From contig CAJUHT010000003.1 in assembly GCA_910586035.1 (NCBI GenBank), forward strand, positions 19,105 through 83,104: a stretch of 64,000 nucleotides of DNA. Direction: 5' to 3'. Below the pieces are notes generated by a model. The model saw only the letters and a program-made list of their open reading frames with translations. It was not told the origin of the DNA and searched no databases. The DNA is from an uncultured Christensenella sp. Its GTDB lineage: Bacteria > Bacillota > Clostridia > Christensenellales > Borkfalkiaceae. Positions within the stretch are counted from its first letter, which is position 1. Each line of letters opens with the position of its first letter. Positions 46,065 to 53,561 of the stretch are shown one piece after another. Both the position numbers and the translations under genes were made by a program.

Positions 46065-46786
46065 CGTATTACTTAGTGGACGGAAGCGAAGAAAATTTTT
46101 ACACGGCGGTGTTTGACGCATACAAAGACAACGACTGCATAATAACTTCGGAGCGCAACGTACAGCTCGGGCTGGGCTTCGAAGTCAAAGATGTTATTAC
46201 GGACGGGGAAAAAGCAAAGCGGGTTAAAACCAAGCTTAACGCCCTTGACAGGGGCGCGGAAGAGGACGTTTCCCTGCTGTTAAGGAGCGACAGCGCTTTA
46301 AAAGAGAGCGTTGCCTTCGACTATATAAAGCTGATTATTGCCAACCGCGGCGCGGTGAGGAGTATGCTTGCCAACCCCACGGTGATAGAAATGACAACGC
46401 TGAGAACGCGGGTTTTCGGCGAGGCGCACAGAATGAAGGGGCTTTTGCGGTTTATGGAAAACGCCAACGGCGTGCTTTACGCCCCCTATTCCCCCGATAA
46501 CGACATAACCGAAATTTTAGCCCTGCACTTTGCCGCCCGCTTTTCGGGCAAGCAATTTGTAATACACGACGTAAAGCGTAAAATTGCCGCAATGTTCGAC
46601 GGGGAAGAGATAGTTATGACCGGCGCGGGCGACGCGGAAATTTATCTATCCGAATACGAAAGCTACTTTCAAAACCTCTGGAAGCAGTACTACAATTCCG
46701 TAAACATTGCCAGCCGCCCGCACCCCAAGCAGATGCGCGGCAGTATGCCCGTGCGCTATTGGAAATTTTTACCCGAAAAGAAATAA
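46061..46786 (+). CDS. TIGR03915-type putative DNA repair partner (DUF4130-like)
   Basis: A 241-aa protein overlapping the radical-SAM gene by ATGA, so translation is coupled. The N-terminal half is variable. The C-terminal half has RFMENANGVLYAPYSPDN and the ending ASRPHPKQMRGSMPVRYWK, features of the DUF4130 family that is consistently paired with the radical-SAM enzyme and thought to be uracil-DNA-glycosylase-associated. No membrane or signal segment is seen. It ends just before a bidirectional terminator. Confidence 0.83.
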   Translation: MTYYLVDGSEENFYTAVFDAYKDNDCIITSERNVQLGLGFEVKDVITDGEKAKRVKTKLNALDRGAEEDVSLLLRSDSALKESVAFDYIKLIIANRGAVRSMLANPTVIEMTTLRTRVFGEAHRMKGLLRFMENANGVLYAPYSPDNDITEILALHFAARFSGKQFVIHDVKRKIAAMFDGEEIVMTGAGDAEIYLSEYESYFQNLWKQYYNSVNIASRPHPKQMRGSMPVRYWKFLPEKK

Positions 46787-46791
46787 ACGTT

Positions 46792-46822
46792 GCGCCCCGC
46801 GCTTAAAAAAAGCGCGGGGCGC
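46792..46822. terminator. bidirectional terminator between convergent genes
   Basis: Perfect 13-bp stem (GCGCCCCGCGCTT with its complement) around a run of A. It lies between the repair pair (plus) and the XRE gene (minus); U-tracts are short on both sides. Confidence 0.75.
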
Positions 46823-46829
46823 GAATTTC

Positions 46830-47039
46830 TCAATCTTTACTCCACTCCACAAGTTCGTCCAAAGACACGTCGAAAATATCCGCCAACTTACACAGCGTAA
46901 ATATATCCGGCGTACTGTATCCGTTTTCATAGTTGGATACCAAACTCTTTTTGCCGTTAAGTTTCTCGGCAAGCTCCTGCTGGGTCAACCCTAATTGCCT
47001 TCTGTAAAATTTAATATTTTCCGCTATTTTTGTTTTCAT
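46830..47039 (-). CDS. XRE-family HTH repressor, 69 aa
   Basis: A 69-aa single-domain Cro/C1-type helix-turn-helix protein (IKFYRRQLGLTQQELAEKL, then SLVSNYENGYSTPD). The ATG at 47039 is preferred to an in-frame TTG 4 codons upstream. It diverges from a two-gene membrane operon whose promoter carries two palindromes in this interval, so it probably represses that operon and itself. Its ligand is unknown. Confidence 0.88.
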   Translation of the reverse strand: MKTKIAENIKFYRRQLGLTQQELAEKLNGKKSLVSNYENGYSTPDIFTLCKLADIFDVSLDELVEWSKD

Positions 47040-47044
47040 AATTC

Positions 47045-47073
47045 TTGACAAATGTACAAGATACTTGTATAAT
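47045..47073 (+). promoter_or_regulatory. consensus promoter of the two-gene membrane operon
   Basis: Perfect TTGACA (47045-47050), 17-bp spacer, TATAAT (47068-47073). The spacer contains a palindromic operator (47055-47069), so a bound repressor would block RNA polymerase. Confidence 0.85.
47055..47069. promoter_or_regulatory. operator 1 (TACAAG-N3-CTTGTA)
   Basis: Perfect inverted repeat with 6-bp arms around ATA, lying inside the promoter spacer and touching the -10 box. It shares the TACAA/TTGTA core with operator 2. Confidence 0.75.
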
Positions 47074-47081
47074 TTGGTTAA

Positions 47082-47102
47082 AAGTACAAGTTATTTGTAC
47101 TT
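47082..47102. promoter_or_regulatory. operator 2 (AAGTACAA-N5-TTGTACTT)
   Basis: Perfect inverted repeat with 8-bp arms, just downstream of the predicted plus-strand start. Two similar sites 27 bp apart (left ends), about 2.5 helix turns, suggest two XRE dimers. Confidence 0.75.
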
Positions 47103-47172
47103 ATTGTCCTTTTTCATAAAAATATTCAATTAAACTACGGAAAAGAACAGGTAATAAATTCAGGTAAAAATT

Positions 47173-47598
47173 ATGGGTTGCCTTTCGAGATTGATACTGT
47201 GGATAATACGCGCGGTTGCGATTATAGCGCTTCTTTTGTGCATATTGGGCGCTATATTTATGCCGTCGGAACGGGTTAAATTTATTATAGGCGGCGTGGT
47301 CGCTCTGGCAATAGGCAGTGCAACGGCAAGAAAGACGGATAAAATTAAATCTAACTATAACGGCAAATGCTCTAAATGCGGCGCTTCGTTAGCCAATGCG
47401 GGGTTCAGGTACAGGTCTCACTACTCTACGGCAAAAATCAACGCGGGCGGCGTATACCTGACGGTTGATATTTTTCCGCAATGCCCCAACTGCGGATGCG
47501 AAAAGATTATTGTGGAAACGCTGTATTTCCCCAATACGGACAGCGTTACGGACGAAAATATCCAATCGGAAATACGCAGGTTACTTAGCGGCGGCTGA
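47173..47598 (+). CDS. small membrane protein with zinc ribbon
   Basis: A 141-aa protein. Two hydrophobic helices (about residues 7-29 and 36-52) are followed by a cytoplasmic domain with C66xxC69 and C104xxC107, a zinc-ribbon arrangement split by 34 residues. I do not recognise a family. It is the first gene behind the XRE-controlled promoter, with only a weak ribosome site (AGGT 9 nt upstream). Confidence 0.75.
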   Translation: MGCLSRLILWIIRAVAIIALLLCILGAIFMPSERVKFIIGGVVALAIGSATARKTDKIKSNYNGKCSKCGASLANAGFRYRSHYSTAKINAGGVYLTVDIFPQCPNCGCEKIIVETLYFPNTDSVTDENIQSEIRRLLSGG

Positions 47599-47627
47599 TT
47601 ATCTGAATTTTTACGCGGGAGAAAATT

Positions 47628-48158
47628 ATGTTTGGCGGAAGAGGAAAAAAGTTTAACGACGGCTGGGAATACAGAAAAGTAAGAAAAATGTTTATAGACT
47701 GCCTGTTTGTTAAATTGGAAAACAGGTTGTTTGGCTGGGAGCTTGCGGGAACGAGCGAAGAGCTTGAAGGCGTGGACGTACAATATTCATACGACCAGAC
47801 AAGGAACGAGGTGAGCAGAATAGTTACTCCGCTGCACGATAAAAAGCTGAATTTTATGCGCCCGTACGGCTACGCAAAGAGCTTTTTATTCAGGTTGACG
47901 GAGTTGCTATATAAAATCATTTCGCCGTTGAGGCGTTTAGTTCTTTTGTTGACGCTAATGATTGTACCCCTGTTCGCCCTTTCCTTTATACTCAGCATAA
48001 CGGACTGTGAATTCGGTTCGTTTCTGCCATTTTCTCTTTTAAAACAGACCTTGCCGTACATAGGGATAGCATACGCCGCCGTATTTGTTATTCCTCTGCT
48101 TTTAGCCTTGCTCGGCTTTGCTTTAAGAAAGCTGTTCAGGCTTGACGCAAGGGCTTAA
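47628..48158 (+). CDS. hypothetical membrane protein, 176 aa
   Basis: A GGGAGA ribosome site lies 5 nt before the ATG. Residues 1-90 look soluble and cytoplasmic (charged, aromatic); two hydrophobic helices follow near 103-123 and 141-164, and a basic C-terminus. The family is unknown to me. It follows the zinc-ribbon membrane protein by 29 bp under the same XRE-regulated promoter, so the two products probably act together. Confidence 0.72.
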   Translation: MFGGRGKKFNDGWEYRKVRKMFIDCLFVKLENRLFGWELAGTSEELEGVDVQYSYDQTRNEVSRIVTPLHDKKLNFMRPYGYAKSFLFRLTELLYKIISPLRRLVLLLTLMIVPLFALSFILSITDCEFGSFLPFSLLKQTLPYIGIAYAAVFVIPLLLALLGFALRKLFRLDARA

Positions 48159-48182
48159 TTACCATATTTAAAGGCGACAAAA

Positions 48183-48210
48183 AAGTCGGGTTTTTCACAA
48201 AGCCCGACTT
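48183..48210 (-). terminator. terminator of the DUF975 gene (may act both ways)
   Basis: Eight-base-pair stem AAGTCGGG/CCCGACTT with a 12-nt loop. The minus strand continues with six T residues. It lies between convergent genes. Confidence 0.78.
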
Positions 48211-48227
48211 ATCTTATTTGATTTAAA

Positions 48228-49025
48228 TTATAAATCGTCGGCGTTGAGGGGCGGTTGACTTTCGCCGCCGTTGCCTCCGTTATCCTTTTTGTCGACGTTT
48301 TCAAGCGTTTTACCGCCCAGCTCTATATCGGGGTCGGGCTGATAACCCTTGCCGTACACACTGTCGCCGTCGGAAGTTGCTCCGCCTTGCGCGCCGCCGT
48401 TATTTTCCGCCTTGGCAAAACCGCCGTTGACGTTCGCTGCGTTCTGCTCCTCTTTGAGGCTTAAATAGAATTGAGCGTGCGCCGCTTCGTGATAGGGCGC
48501 AACCCAAAGCGACAGGATGCCGAAGGTCAAACCGCAGAGAAGATACCAGCCTATAAAACTGCAATCAAGGCAGAAAAGCCTCCACTTGTTGCCGTTCATC
48601 ATCTGCATAGACGTCTTTCTCGCCGTGTTGGGGTCCATTCCGGGGTTATCGGAAAGTATGTAAAAACTCATTGAATACGAATACGATTTAATTATGCCGG
48701 GCACAACCAACAACAGCGACCACAGCGCGACGAAAATCGTATTCAACACGTAAAGTATGAAGGAGTTGGCAAAGTTTTTAAACCCTTCGAAAGTATCGCC
48801 TATTTCCGCATAGCCGCCGCGCGCAACTTTCAAATTGACGAACGCTAAGCCGAGCATTAAAGGGCCCGAAATTATAACGCCGGCAATGGCGCCAACCACA
48901 AACCAGGACAAGCCCGCGCACGCGCCGCCTATCAGGGAAACAATTAGCGTAATCAACACCATTGTTCCCCACTTTCCCGTCAGCGCAGACCAGGCGCGCT
49001 GTCTGAAATCTCTTGCTCTCAACAT
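48228..49025 (-). CDS. DUF975-family membrane protein
   Basis: A 265-aa protein with AGGAGAG 5 nt before its ATG. The opening RARDFRQRAWSALTGKWG, four to five hydrophobic helices between residues 18 and 185, and the SYSMSFYILSDNPGM / ARKTSMQMMNGNKWRLF stretch are hallmarks of DUF975. The last 75 residues are a soluble Gly/Asn/Asp-rich tail. The function is unknown. It lies 54 bp after the Mrp-type gene without a terminator between, so they may be co-transcribed. Confidence 0.85.
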   Translation of the reverse strand: MLRARDFRQRAWSALTGKWGTMVLITLIVSLIGGACAGLSWFVVGAIAGVIISGPLMLGLAFVNLKVARGGYAEIGDTFEGFKNFANSFILYVLNTIFVALWSLLLVVPGIIKSYSYSMSFYILSDNPGMDPNTARKTSMQMMNGNKWRLFCLDCSFIGWYLLCGLTFGILSLWVAPYHEAAHAQFYLSLKEEQNAANVNGGFAKAENNGGAQGGATSDGDSVYGKGYQPDPDIELGGKTLENVDKKDNGGNGGESQPPLNADDL

Positions 49026-49079
49026 ATTCTCTCTCCTAATTAAATTATTTTATGCCCGTTACGGACAAATAATACTTTT

Positions 49080-49913
49080 TCATTTGTTCAATTTATCGCT
49101 GATTTCAGCAAAGAAATTTTGCAGATAATTGTTTTCTATATCCTCAATTTTGCCCGCGTCTGCGGCGGCGGTAAGCGCGCTGTCGACAGGCACCTTTGCA
49201 ACTGCGGGTATGCCGTACTCCAAAGCCAACGCGTCGACCGTGCTCTCGCCGAATATGCTCAATTTTCTGCCGCAGTCGGGGCAGGCGATATAGCTCATAT
49301 TTTCGACTATTCCCAGAATAGGCACGTTCATCATAGACGCCATATTCACAGCCTTTTGAACAATCATACCCACCAAATCCTGCGGGGTTGTAACGATTAT
49401 TATGCCGTCCAAAGGCAGACTCTGGAAGATTGTAAGCGGCACGTCGCCCGTTCCGGGGGGCATATCGACGAACATAAAGTCTACGTCTTCCCAAATAACG
49501 TCCGTCCAGAATTGCAAAACCGTGCCGGAAATGAGCGCGCCGCGCCATACTACCGGCTCGTCCTCGCGCTCCAAAAGCACGTTCATACTCATAATCTGCA
49601 CGCCCGTCTTGCTGTCTACGGGCAAAATTCCGTTGTCGCCGCCCATTGCGCGGGAATGAATTCCGAACATTTTTGGTATGGAAGGACCCGTAATGTCCGC
49701 GTCCATAACGGCGGTGTTATAGCCCATTCTCTGCGAGGACACGGCGAGCATTGCGCTCGTCATAGATTTCCCCACCCCGCCCTTGCCTGAAACGACGGCT
49801 ATAACCTTTTTTATTTTAGCAAGTTTATGCGGTTTTTTAATTAAACTTTCCGCCTTGCGCGAAGAGCAACTCTCCTTGCAGGACGAACAGTCGTGAGTGC
49901 AATTTTCCGACAT
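49080..49913 (-). CDS. Mrp/NBP35-type P-loop ATPase
   Basis: A 277-aa protein with the deviant Walker A motif SGKGGVGKS at 42-50, the DADITGPSIPKM switch region, VDMPPGTGD, and a C-terminal CPDC pair expected to bridge an iron-sulfur cluster at the dimer interface. The N-terminus carries an extra cysteine cluster (C5, C9, C12, C16). Mrp/ApbC proteins carry and insert Fe-S clusters in the cytoplasm. AAGGAG precedes the ATG, and a promoter lies at 49939-49967. Confidence 0.9.
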   Translation of the reverse strand: MSENCTHDCSSCKESCSSRKAESLIKKPHKLAKIKKVIAVVSGKGGVGKSMTSAMLAVSSQRMGYNTAVMDADITGPSIPKMFGIHSRAMGGDNGILPVDSKTGVQIMSMNVLLEREDEPVVWRGALISGTVLQFWTDVIWEDVDFMFVDMPPGTGDVPLTIFQSLPLDGIIIVTTPQDLVGMIVQKAVNMASMMNVPILGIVENMSYIACPDCGRKLSIFGESTVDALALEYGIPAVAKVPVDSALTAAADAGKIEDIENNYLQNFFAEISDKLNK

Positions 49914-49938
49914 AATTCAACTCCTTATAAACATTTAT

Positions 49939-49967
49939 ATTTTATTTTAATCTTTGACAATTGTCAA
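49939..49967 (-). promoter_or_regulatory. mrp promoter with palindromic -35 region
   Basis: TTGACA (49962-49967), 17-bp spacer, TAAAAT (49939-49944) on the minus strand. The -35 box is half of a perfect 14-bp palindrome, TTGACAATTGTCAA (49954-49967), a possible operator. Confidence 0.65.
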
Positions 49968-49993
49968 GTTATTTATAAACGCTTAAAAATTAC

Positions 49994-50022
49994 TTGCAAA
50001 ACTTGCCGCCTTATGGTATACT
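49994..50022 (+). promoter_or_regulatory. SRP RNA promoter
   Basis: TTGCAA (49994-49999), 17-bp spacer, TATACT (50017-50022); the start falls at the 5' end of the SRP RNA. Confidence 0.75.
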
Positions 50023-50029
50023 GACTTTC

Positions 50030-50297
50030 GCCGTGCTAAGTGGGGAGATAGCGGTGCCCTGTACCTGCAATCCGCTACAGCAGGAACGAACCGTCCCTCT
50101 CGACTTTTAAAGTGGAAGGCAGCCCCGTATAAGGGGTGTTGATAACAAGGTCTTATGCAACCCGCCGCCGCGAACCGTGTCAGGGTAGGGATACAGCAGC
50201 ACTAAACGGTTAAGCGGGTGTGCCATAGGGTTGCTTTGCAGTAGCTACCTGTACGGGTTACGCTTCGGCTTTAATTGGCAAAAGGGACTGCACGGTC
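50030..50297 (+). ncRNA. ffs: signal recognition particle RNA, large Gram-positive type
   Basis: About 268 nt, the size of the large bacterial SRP RNA with an Alu domain. The 5' end has the conserved GGGGAG...TAGCGGTGCCCTGTA...CAATCCGCTA segment. The SRP54-binding domain shows the asymmetric loop pair GTCAGG and AGCAGC around a GGGA tetraloop region (50179-50200), closed by AACCGT/ACGGTT. The ends pair as CCGTGC (50031-50036) with GCACGG (50290-50295), and GCAACCC pairs with GGGTTGC further in. Boundaries are set by that closing stem and the promoter, so they may be off by a few bases. Confidence 0.9.
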
Positions 50298-50313
50298 TTT
50301 TCGAATATTTCAG

Positions 50314-50344
50314 GCGCGTAGGCTTTTGCCTTGCGCGCTTTTTT
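50314..50344 (+). terminator. terminator behind the SRP RNA
   Basis: Stem built of GCGCG...GCGCGC and an inner GGC/GCC with a TTTT loop, followed by TTTTTT. It would leave a short 3' trailer to be trimmed. Confidence 0.8.
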
Positions 50345-50407
50345 ATATATTGACAATATATATAATATGCGTAGTACGCAATCGGTTTTGGAATTGCGGG
50401 CGGCGCA

Positions 50408-50467
50408 ATGCTTGTAACGGCGGTTATTTTAGCGGTTATTTTATTTGTACTTAAAAAGAGTAAATAA
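50408..50467 (+). CDS. possible 19-aa membrane peptide or gene remnant
   Basis: ATG followed by 18 codons giving a hydrophobic helix with a basic end (LAVILFVLKKSK), then TAA and a strong terminator. Open frame continues 11 codons upstream without an ATG and is Gly/Ala-rich, so this may be the C-terminal remnant of a decayed membrane protein. The ribosome site (GGCGG) is weak. Evidence is thin. Confidence 0.25.
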   Translation: MLVTAVILAVILFVLKKSK

Positions 50468-50475
50468 TAATTTAT

Positions 50476-50510
50476 CCCCCCTCGCAACGTTGCGAGGGGG
50501 GGGCTTTTTT
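50476..50510 (+). terminator. strong palindromic terminator
   Basis: A 26-bp perfect palindrome (50476-50501; arms begin with six C and end with six G) followed by GGC and TTTTTT. It overlaps the first base pairs of the convergent permease gene's stop codon. Confidence 0.85.
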
Positions 50511-51681
50511 ATCTGTTGAACATAATTTTTTCGCTGTTGAACATAAGCGCCAACACGAACACTAAAAGCGCCGTAAACGCCACGTTTACGCATACGGTAA
50601 CGGCTATTCCCGCCGCGCTAATCGCGCCCGACAGCACCGTGGAAATTAACAACGCGCTGTTGAATACGGGTATAAAGAACAGCCCGATAGAGGTTGCTCC
50701 GCCCGCAAACATACTGAACAGTCCGCAAAGCATAACAACAATCATCAAGGGCACTACAAGTCCGCTCGCCTCCTTAACGCTTTTGGAGTACGCCGAAATA
50801 ATGGATATAAGCGTTACGAGTATCAGCACCGTTGAAAGCACTACGGCAAGTATAGCCATATAATCGCCGAAGCCGTACATTGCAAGCGACATACCTCCCG
50901 CAGAGCCCGCAAGTTTTGGTAGCGAGAATATCAGCCCCAGCGCGCTTGAAAGTCCGCTTAAAAGCGCGATTACGCTAAGCGAGGCAATCTTACCTATGGC
51001 TATATGACTGCGCTTTACGGGCGTTACCAACAGCGTTGCTATCGTGCCCCTCTCCTTTTCGCCTGCGATTGCTTCGGGCGCGACCGCCATACAGCCGCTG
51101 AAAAGAAGCATAAGCAACACCATAGGCACCACGGTGGACAATATCGTCTTTGCCGTGCTCTGCGCGTCGGCAAGGTCGAACCCCGCCTCGTCGCCCTGCG
51201 CGGGGCGGTTTATGTCGAATTTATTTGCAAGAGCGTCCTCGTACTTGGAAAGCATTGCCGAAGCGGCGCTGAACGCCGCCATCGATTTTGTCTGCGCGGA
51301 GTTGTAGTATATACGCACATTGGGCGCGGGCGTTCCGAGAGAGGGCGAATATTGAGCTATCGCCTCGTCGAAGTCCTGCGGAAAGCTGATAAACACGTCG
51401 AGCTTGCCGCTCTTAACCGCCTCAACCGCGGCTTCCGCGCTCTCCTCTTTCAGTTCGAAAAGCGCGGCGAAGGCATCCTTCTGGCTGGCGGGCAGATACT
51501 CTATAACCGCTACGGGCTTTACAGCCGCCTCGTCTTCGGTTACTTTATTTATTATGCCTCCGATTGCCGTGTACATAGCAAATATTAGCAACCCGGGAAG
51601 CAATATCGCCGTAAACCAAAGGCGCGTGTCCTTAAAAAACCTTGAAAATTCCTTTTTGATAATAGTAAAAACCGTTTTCAT
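50509..51681 (-). CDS. ABC-2 type transporter permease (NatB-like)
   Basis: A 390-aa protein with one membrane helix near residues 22-45, a large extracytoplasmic loop to about 180, then five to six helices clustered at 185-385. The motif AGEKERGTIATLLVTPVKRS after the first cluster helix is typical of ABC-2/NatB exporter permeases. It overlaps the ATPase gene by 4 nt (ATGA). The exported substrate is not evident; NatAB exports sodium, but many relatives export peptides or drugs. Confidence 0.88.
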   Translation of the reverse strand: MKTVFTIIKKEFSRFFKDTRLWFTAILLPGLLIFAMYTAIGGIINKVTEDEAAVKPVAVIEYLPASQKDAFAALFELKEESAEAAVEAVKSGKLDVFISFPQDFDEAIAQYSPSLGTPAPNVRIYYNSAQTKSMAAFSAASAMLSKYEDALANKFDINRPAQGDEAGFDLADAQSTAKTILSTVVPMVLLMLLFSGCMAVAPEAIAGEKERGTIATLLVTPVKRSHIAIGKIASLSVIALLSGLSSALGLIFSLPKLAGSAGGMSLAMYGFGDYMAILAVVLSTVLILVTLISIISAYSKSVKEASGLVVPLMIVVMLCGLFSMFAGGATSIGLFFIPVFNSALLISTVLSGAISAAGIAVTVCVNVAFTALLVFVLALMFNSEKIMFNR

Positions 51682-52451
51682 TCCTGCGCTCCCTTAACCT
51701 CGGCGTAGAGGTCGAAAAACTTGTCTTCCAAATTCTTTTCCTTTGTTAGCGCATCAAGCGTATCCAGCGCGACAAGTCTGCCGTCGATTATTATACCCAC
51801 CCTGTCGCACAGTTTTTCTATCAACCCGAAGATGTGCGTGGAAAGTATTACCGTTTTGCCCTGAGCTTTAAGCTCAACCAAAAAGTCGGTTACAGTTTTT
51901 GCCGTTAATACGTCTAAACCGTTTGTCGGCTCGTCAAAGATGATAAAATCGGGGTCGTTGACAAGAGAAATGACAAGCGAAGTCTTTTGCCGCATACCCG
52001 TTGAAAGATTGGCAACCTTTACTTCGGCAAACTTGTCTATGCCGAACCGCTCGAACATTTCTTTCTTGCGGGAAGCTATTTTTTCCTGCGGGACGTTGTA
52101 AAGCTTAGAGAAAAAATCGTAAAGATAGTTGGGCGTAAAAAAGTCTTCGAGCTTTAACTCGCTCGTTAAAAAGCCTATCTTTGAGCGCACGCCGTAAGCG
52201 TCGTTTACAATGCTCGCCCCGTCTATAACCGCGTCGCCGCTATCGGGCTTTATAAGTGTCGCCAACATTCTCAGCGTTGTAGTCTTGCCCGCGCCGTTAG
52301 GACCGAGCAGACCGAAAATTTCCCCCTTGTAGGCTGTAAAGGACAAATTGTCCACCGCTTTTTTAACGGTTGCGCCGCCTTCGAGCTTTCGCTGTTTTTG
52401 CGAAAGCCGAAAGGTTTTACACAGATTTTTTACCTGTAATATTTCTTCCAT
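51678..52451 (-). CDS. ABC transporter ATP-binding protein (NatA-like)
   Basis: A 257-aa ATPase with Walker A GPNGAGKTT near residue 53, signature LSTGMRQKTSL near 150 (the ST variant found in NatA-like proteins), Walker B FIIFDEPTNGLD, and the switch histidine in STHIF. An insertion of about 10 residues near the N-terminus (KQRKLEGGATVKK) is also seen in NatA relatives. AAGGAG precedes the ATG. It heads a two-gene exporter operon whose promoter region carries a palindrome and a poly-G tract. Confidence 0.9.
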   Translation of the reverse strand: MEEILQVKNLCKTFRLSQKQRKLEGGATVKKAVDNLSFTAYKGEIFGLLGPNGAGKTTTLRMLATLIKPDSGDAVIDGASIVNDAYGVRSKIGFLTSELKLEDFFTPNYLYDFFSKLYNVPQEKIASRKKEMFERFGIDKFAEVKVANLSTGMRQKTSLVISLVNDPDFIIFDEPTNGLDVLTAKTVTDFLVELKAQGKTVILSTHIFGLIEKLCDRVGIIIDGRLVALDTLDALTKEKNLEDKFFDLYAEVKGAQE

Positions 52452-52488
52452 TTACTTCTCCTTAAATTATTTTTAAAACGTATAGGCA

Positions 52489-52525
52489 TATAGATTATAC
52501 CATAATCTATACCCCCCCCCGTCAA
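52489..52525 (-). promoter_or_regulatory. exporter promoter with 23-bp palindrome and poly-G spacer
   Basis: Minus strand: TTGACG (52520-52525), a 20-bp spacer, and TGG-TATAAT, an extended -10 (TATAAT at 52494-52499). A perfect 10-bp-arm inverted repeat around a 3-bp centre (52489-52511) covers the -10 and is a likely operator. The spacer starts with a run of nine G counting the last base of the -35 (52512-52520). A second inverted repeat, CCGTCAA/TTGACGG (52519-52538), contains the -35. The remainder of the 282-bp gap shows only the uppP terminator. Confidence 0.7.
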
Positions 52526-52682
52526 GTATTTTTGACGGTTATTTTAATCTTTCACACAAAATATTATATCACGGTGCGCGCGGCGAAGCAACGGCGTAAA
52601 GGTGCAAATTTTACAGGTTTTAGGTAAATTTTACCGAAAATATAAACTTTTTACAACCCGTCTGCAAACGCCCTGAAAATGC

Positions 52683-52712
52683 AATTCACCGCGGAATATG
52701 CCGCGGTGAATT
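52683..52712 (-). terminator. uppP terminator
   Basis: Perfect 12-bp stem (AATTCACCGCGG with its complement) and 6-nt loop, 21 bp after the uppP stop; the U-tract is short and interrupted. Confidence 0.7.
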
Positions 52713-52733
52713 ACCTTTATTTTTAATTTTAAA

Positions 52734-53561
52734 TCAATTAAAAAGCCCTATGCACTGTAAAACAACGCAAGCCGCTGCCAGCAATACGAGATACAGCGAA
52801 AACCACTTATAATTGGCTTTTTTTATTGCCGCAAGCATAACCTTTATGGCAAACAAACCCGAAAGCGCGGAAACTATAAGCCCTATTGCTATGCACCAGC
52901 CGAATTGCGGACCCGCAACCTGAAACGAGTAGGCAAAACCCGTTTCCTTATCCATAAAGCCCTTAATAAGCTGAACGACAAAACTGCCTAAAATTACGGG
53001 TATAGACATAAGGAAGGAGAATTTTGAAACGTCCTCCGCACTGCCGCCCGCAAAGGTACCAGCCGCAATGGTGGAACCGCTGCGAGAAATACCCGGCACG
53101 ATTGCCACCGCCTGCGCAAAACCCATAGGCAGGGTTGTGCGCCAGCAAAGGGGAAGCACCTTGCTTCTGCGCTTTGCAAATATTTCGGTTGCAAACAGCA
53201 CCGCCGCCGTAAACGCAAAGAATACCGCAAGCACGACGCCCACGTATTTGCCGCCCATCAAATGCTCTTCTATAACGTCGTCGAGCAATAAGCCCGCAAT
53301 CGCCGCGGGTATAGTAGCCACAACAAGATATAAAAGAGTTTTAAAAGGTTTTTTAAACAGGTTTAATATGTCCCGCCAAAAAATAATGCACACCGCCACG
53401 AGAGTGCCGAGGTGCAATATTATATTAAAGAAAAGTTCCGCCCCGCCTATATCTATGCCGAGCACCCTCTGCAAAAAAGTAAGGTGTCCCGACGAAGATA
53501 CGGGCAGAAACTCTGTTAAGCCTTGCGTAAGACCCAGGACAAGCGCCTGCCACCATTCCAT
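52734..53561 (-). CDS. uppP: undecaprenyl-diphosphatase (UppP/BacA)
   Basis: A 275-aa membrane enzyme with seven to eight hydrophobic helices. The two family motifs are present: GLTQGLTEFLPVSSSGHLTF (residues 9-28, with the catalytic glutamate and histidine) and GISRSGSTIAAGTFAG near 158. It recycles undecaprenyl pyrophosphate to the monophosphate carrier for peptidoglycan synthesis; loss or overexpression affects bacitracin sensitivity. It starts directly at the end of the lipoprotein gene, with a weak GGGG site inside it, and is probably co-transcribed from 55805-55833. Confidence 0.95.
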   Translation of the reverse strand: MEWWQALVLGLTQGLTEFLPVSSSGHLTFLQRVLGIDIGGAELFFNIILHLGTLVAVCIIFWRDILNLFKKPFKTLLYLVVATIPAAIAGLLLDDVIEEHLMGGKYVGVVLAVFFAFTAAVLFATEIFAKRRSKVLPLCWRTTLPMGFAQAVAIVPGISRSGSTIAAGTFAGGSAEDVSKFSFLMSIPVILGSFVVQLIKGFMDKETGFAYSFQVAGPQFGWCIAIGLIVSALSGLFAIKVMLAAIKKANYKWFSLYLVLLAAACVVLQCIGLFN

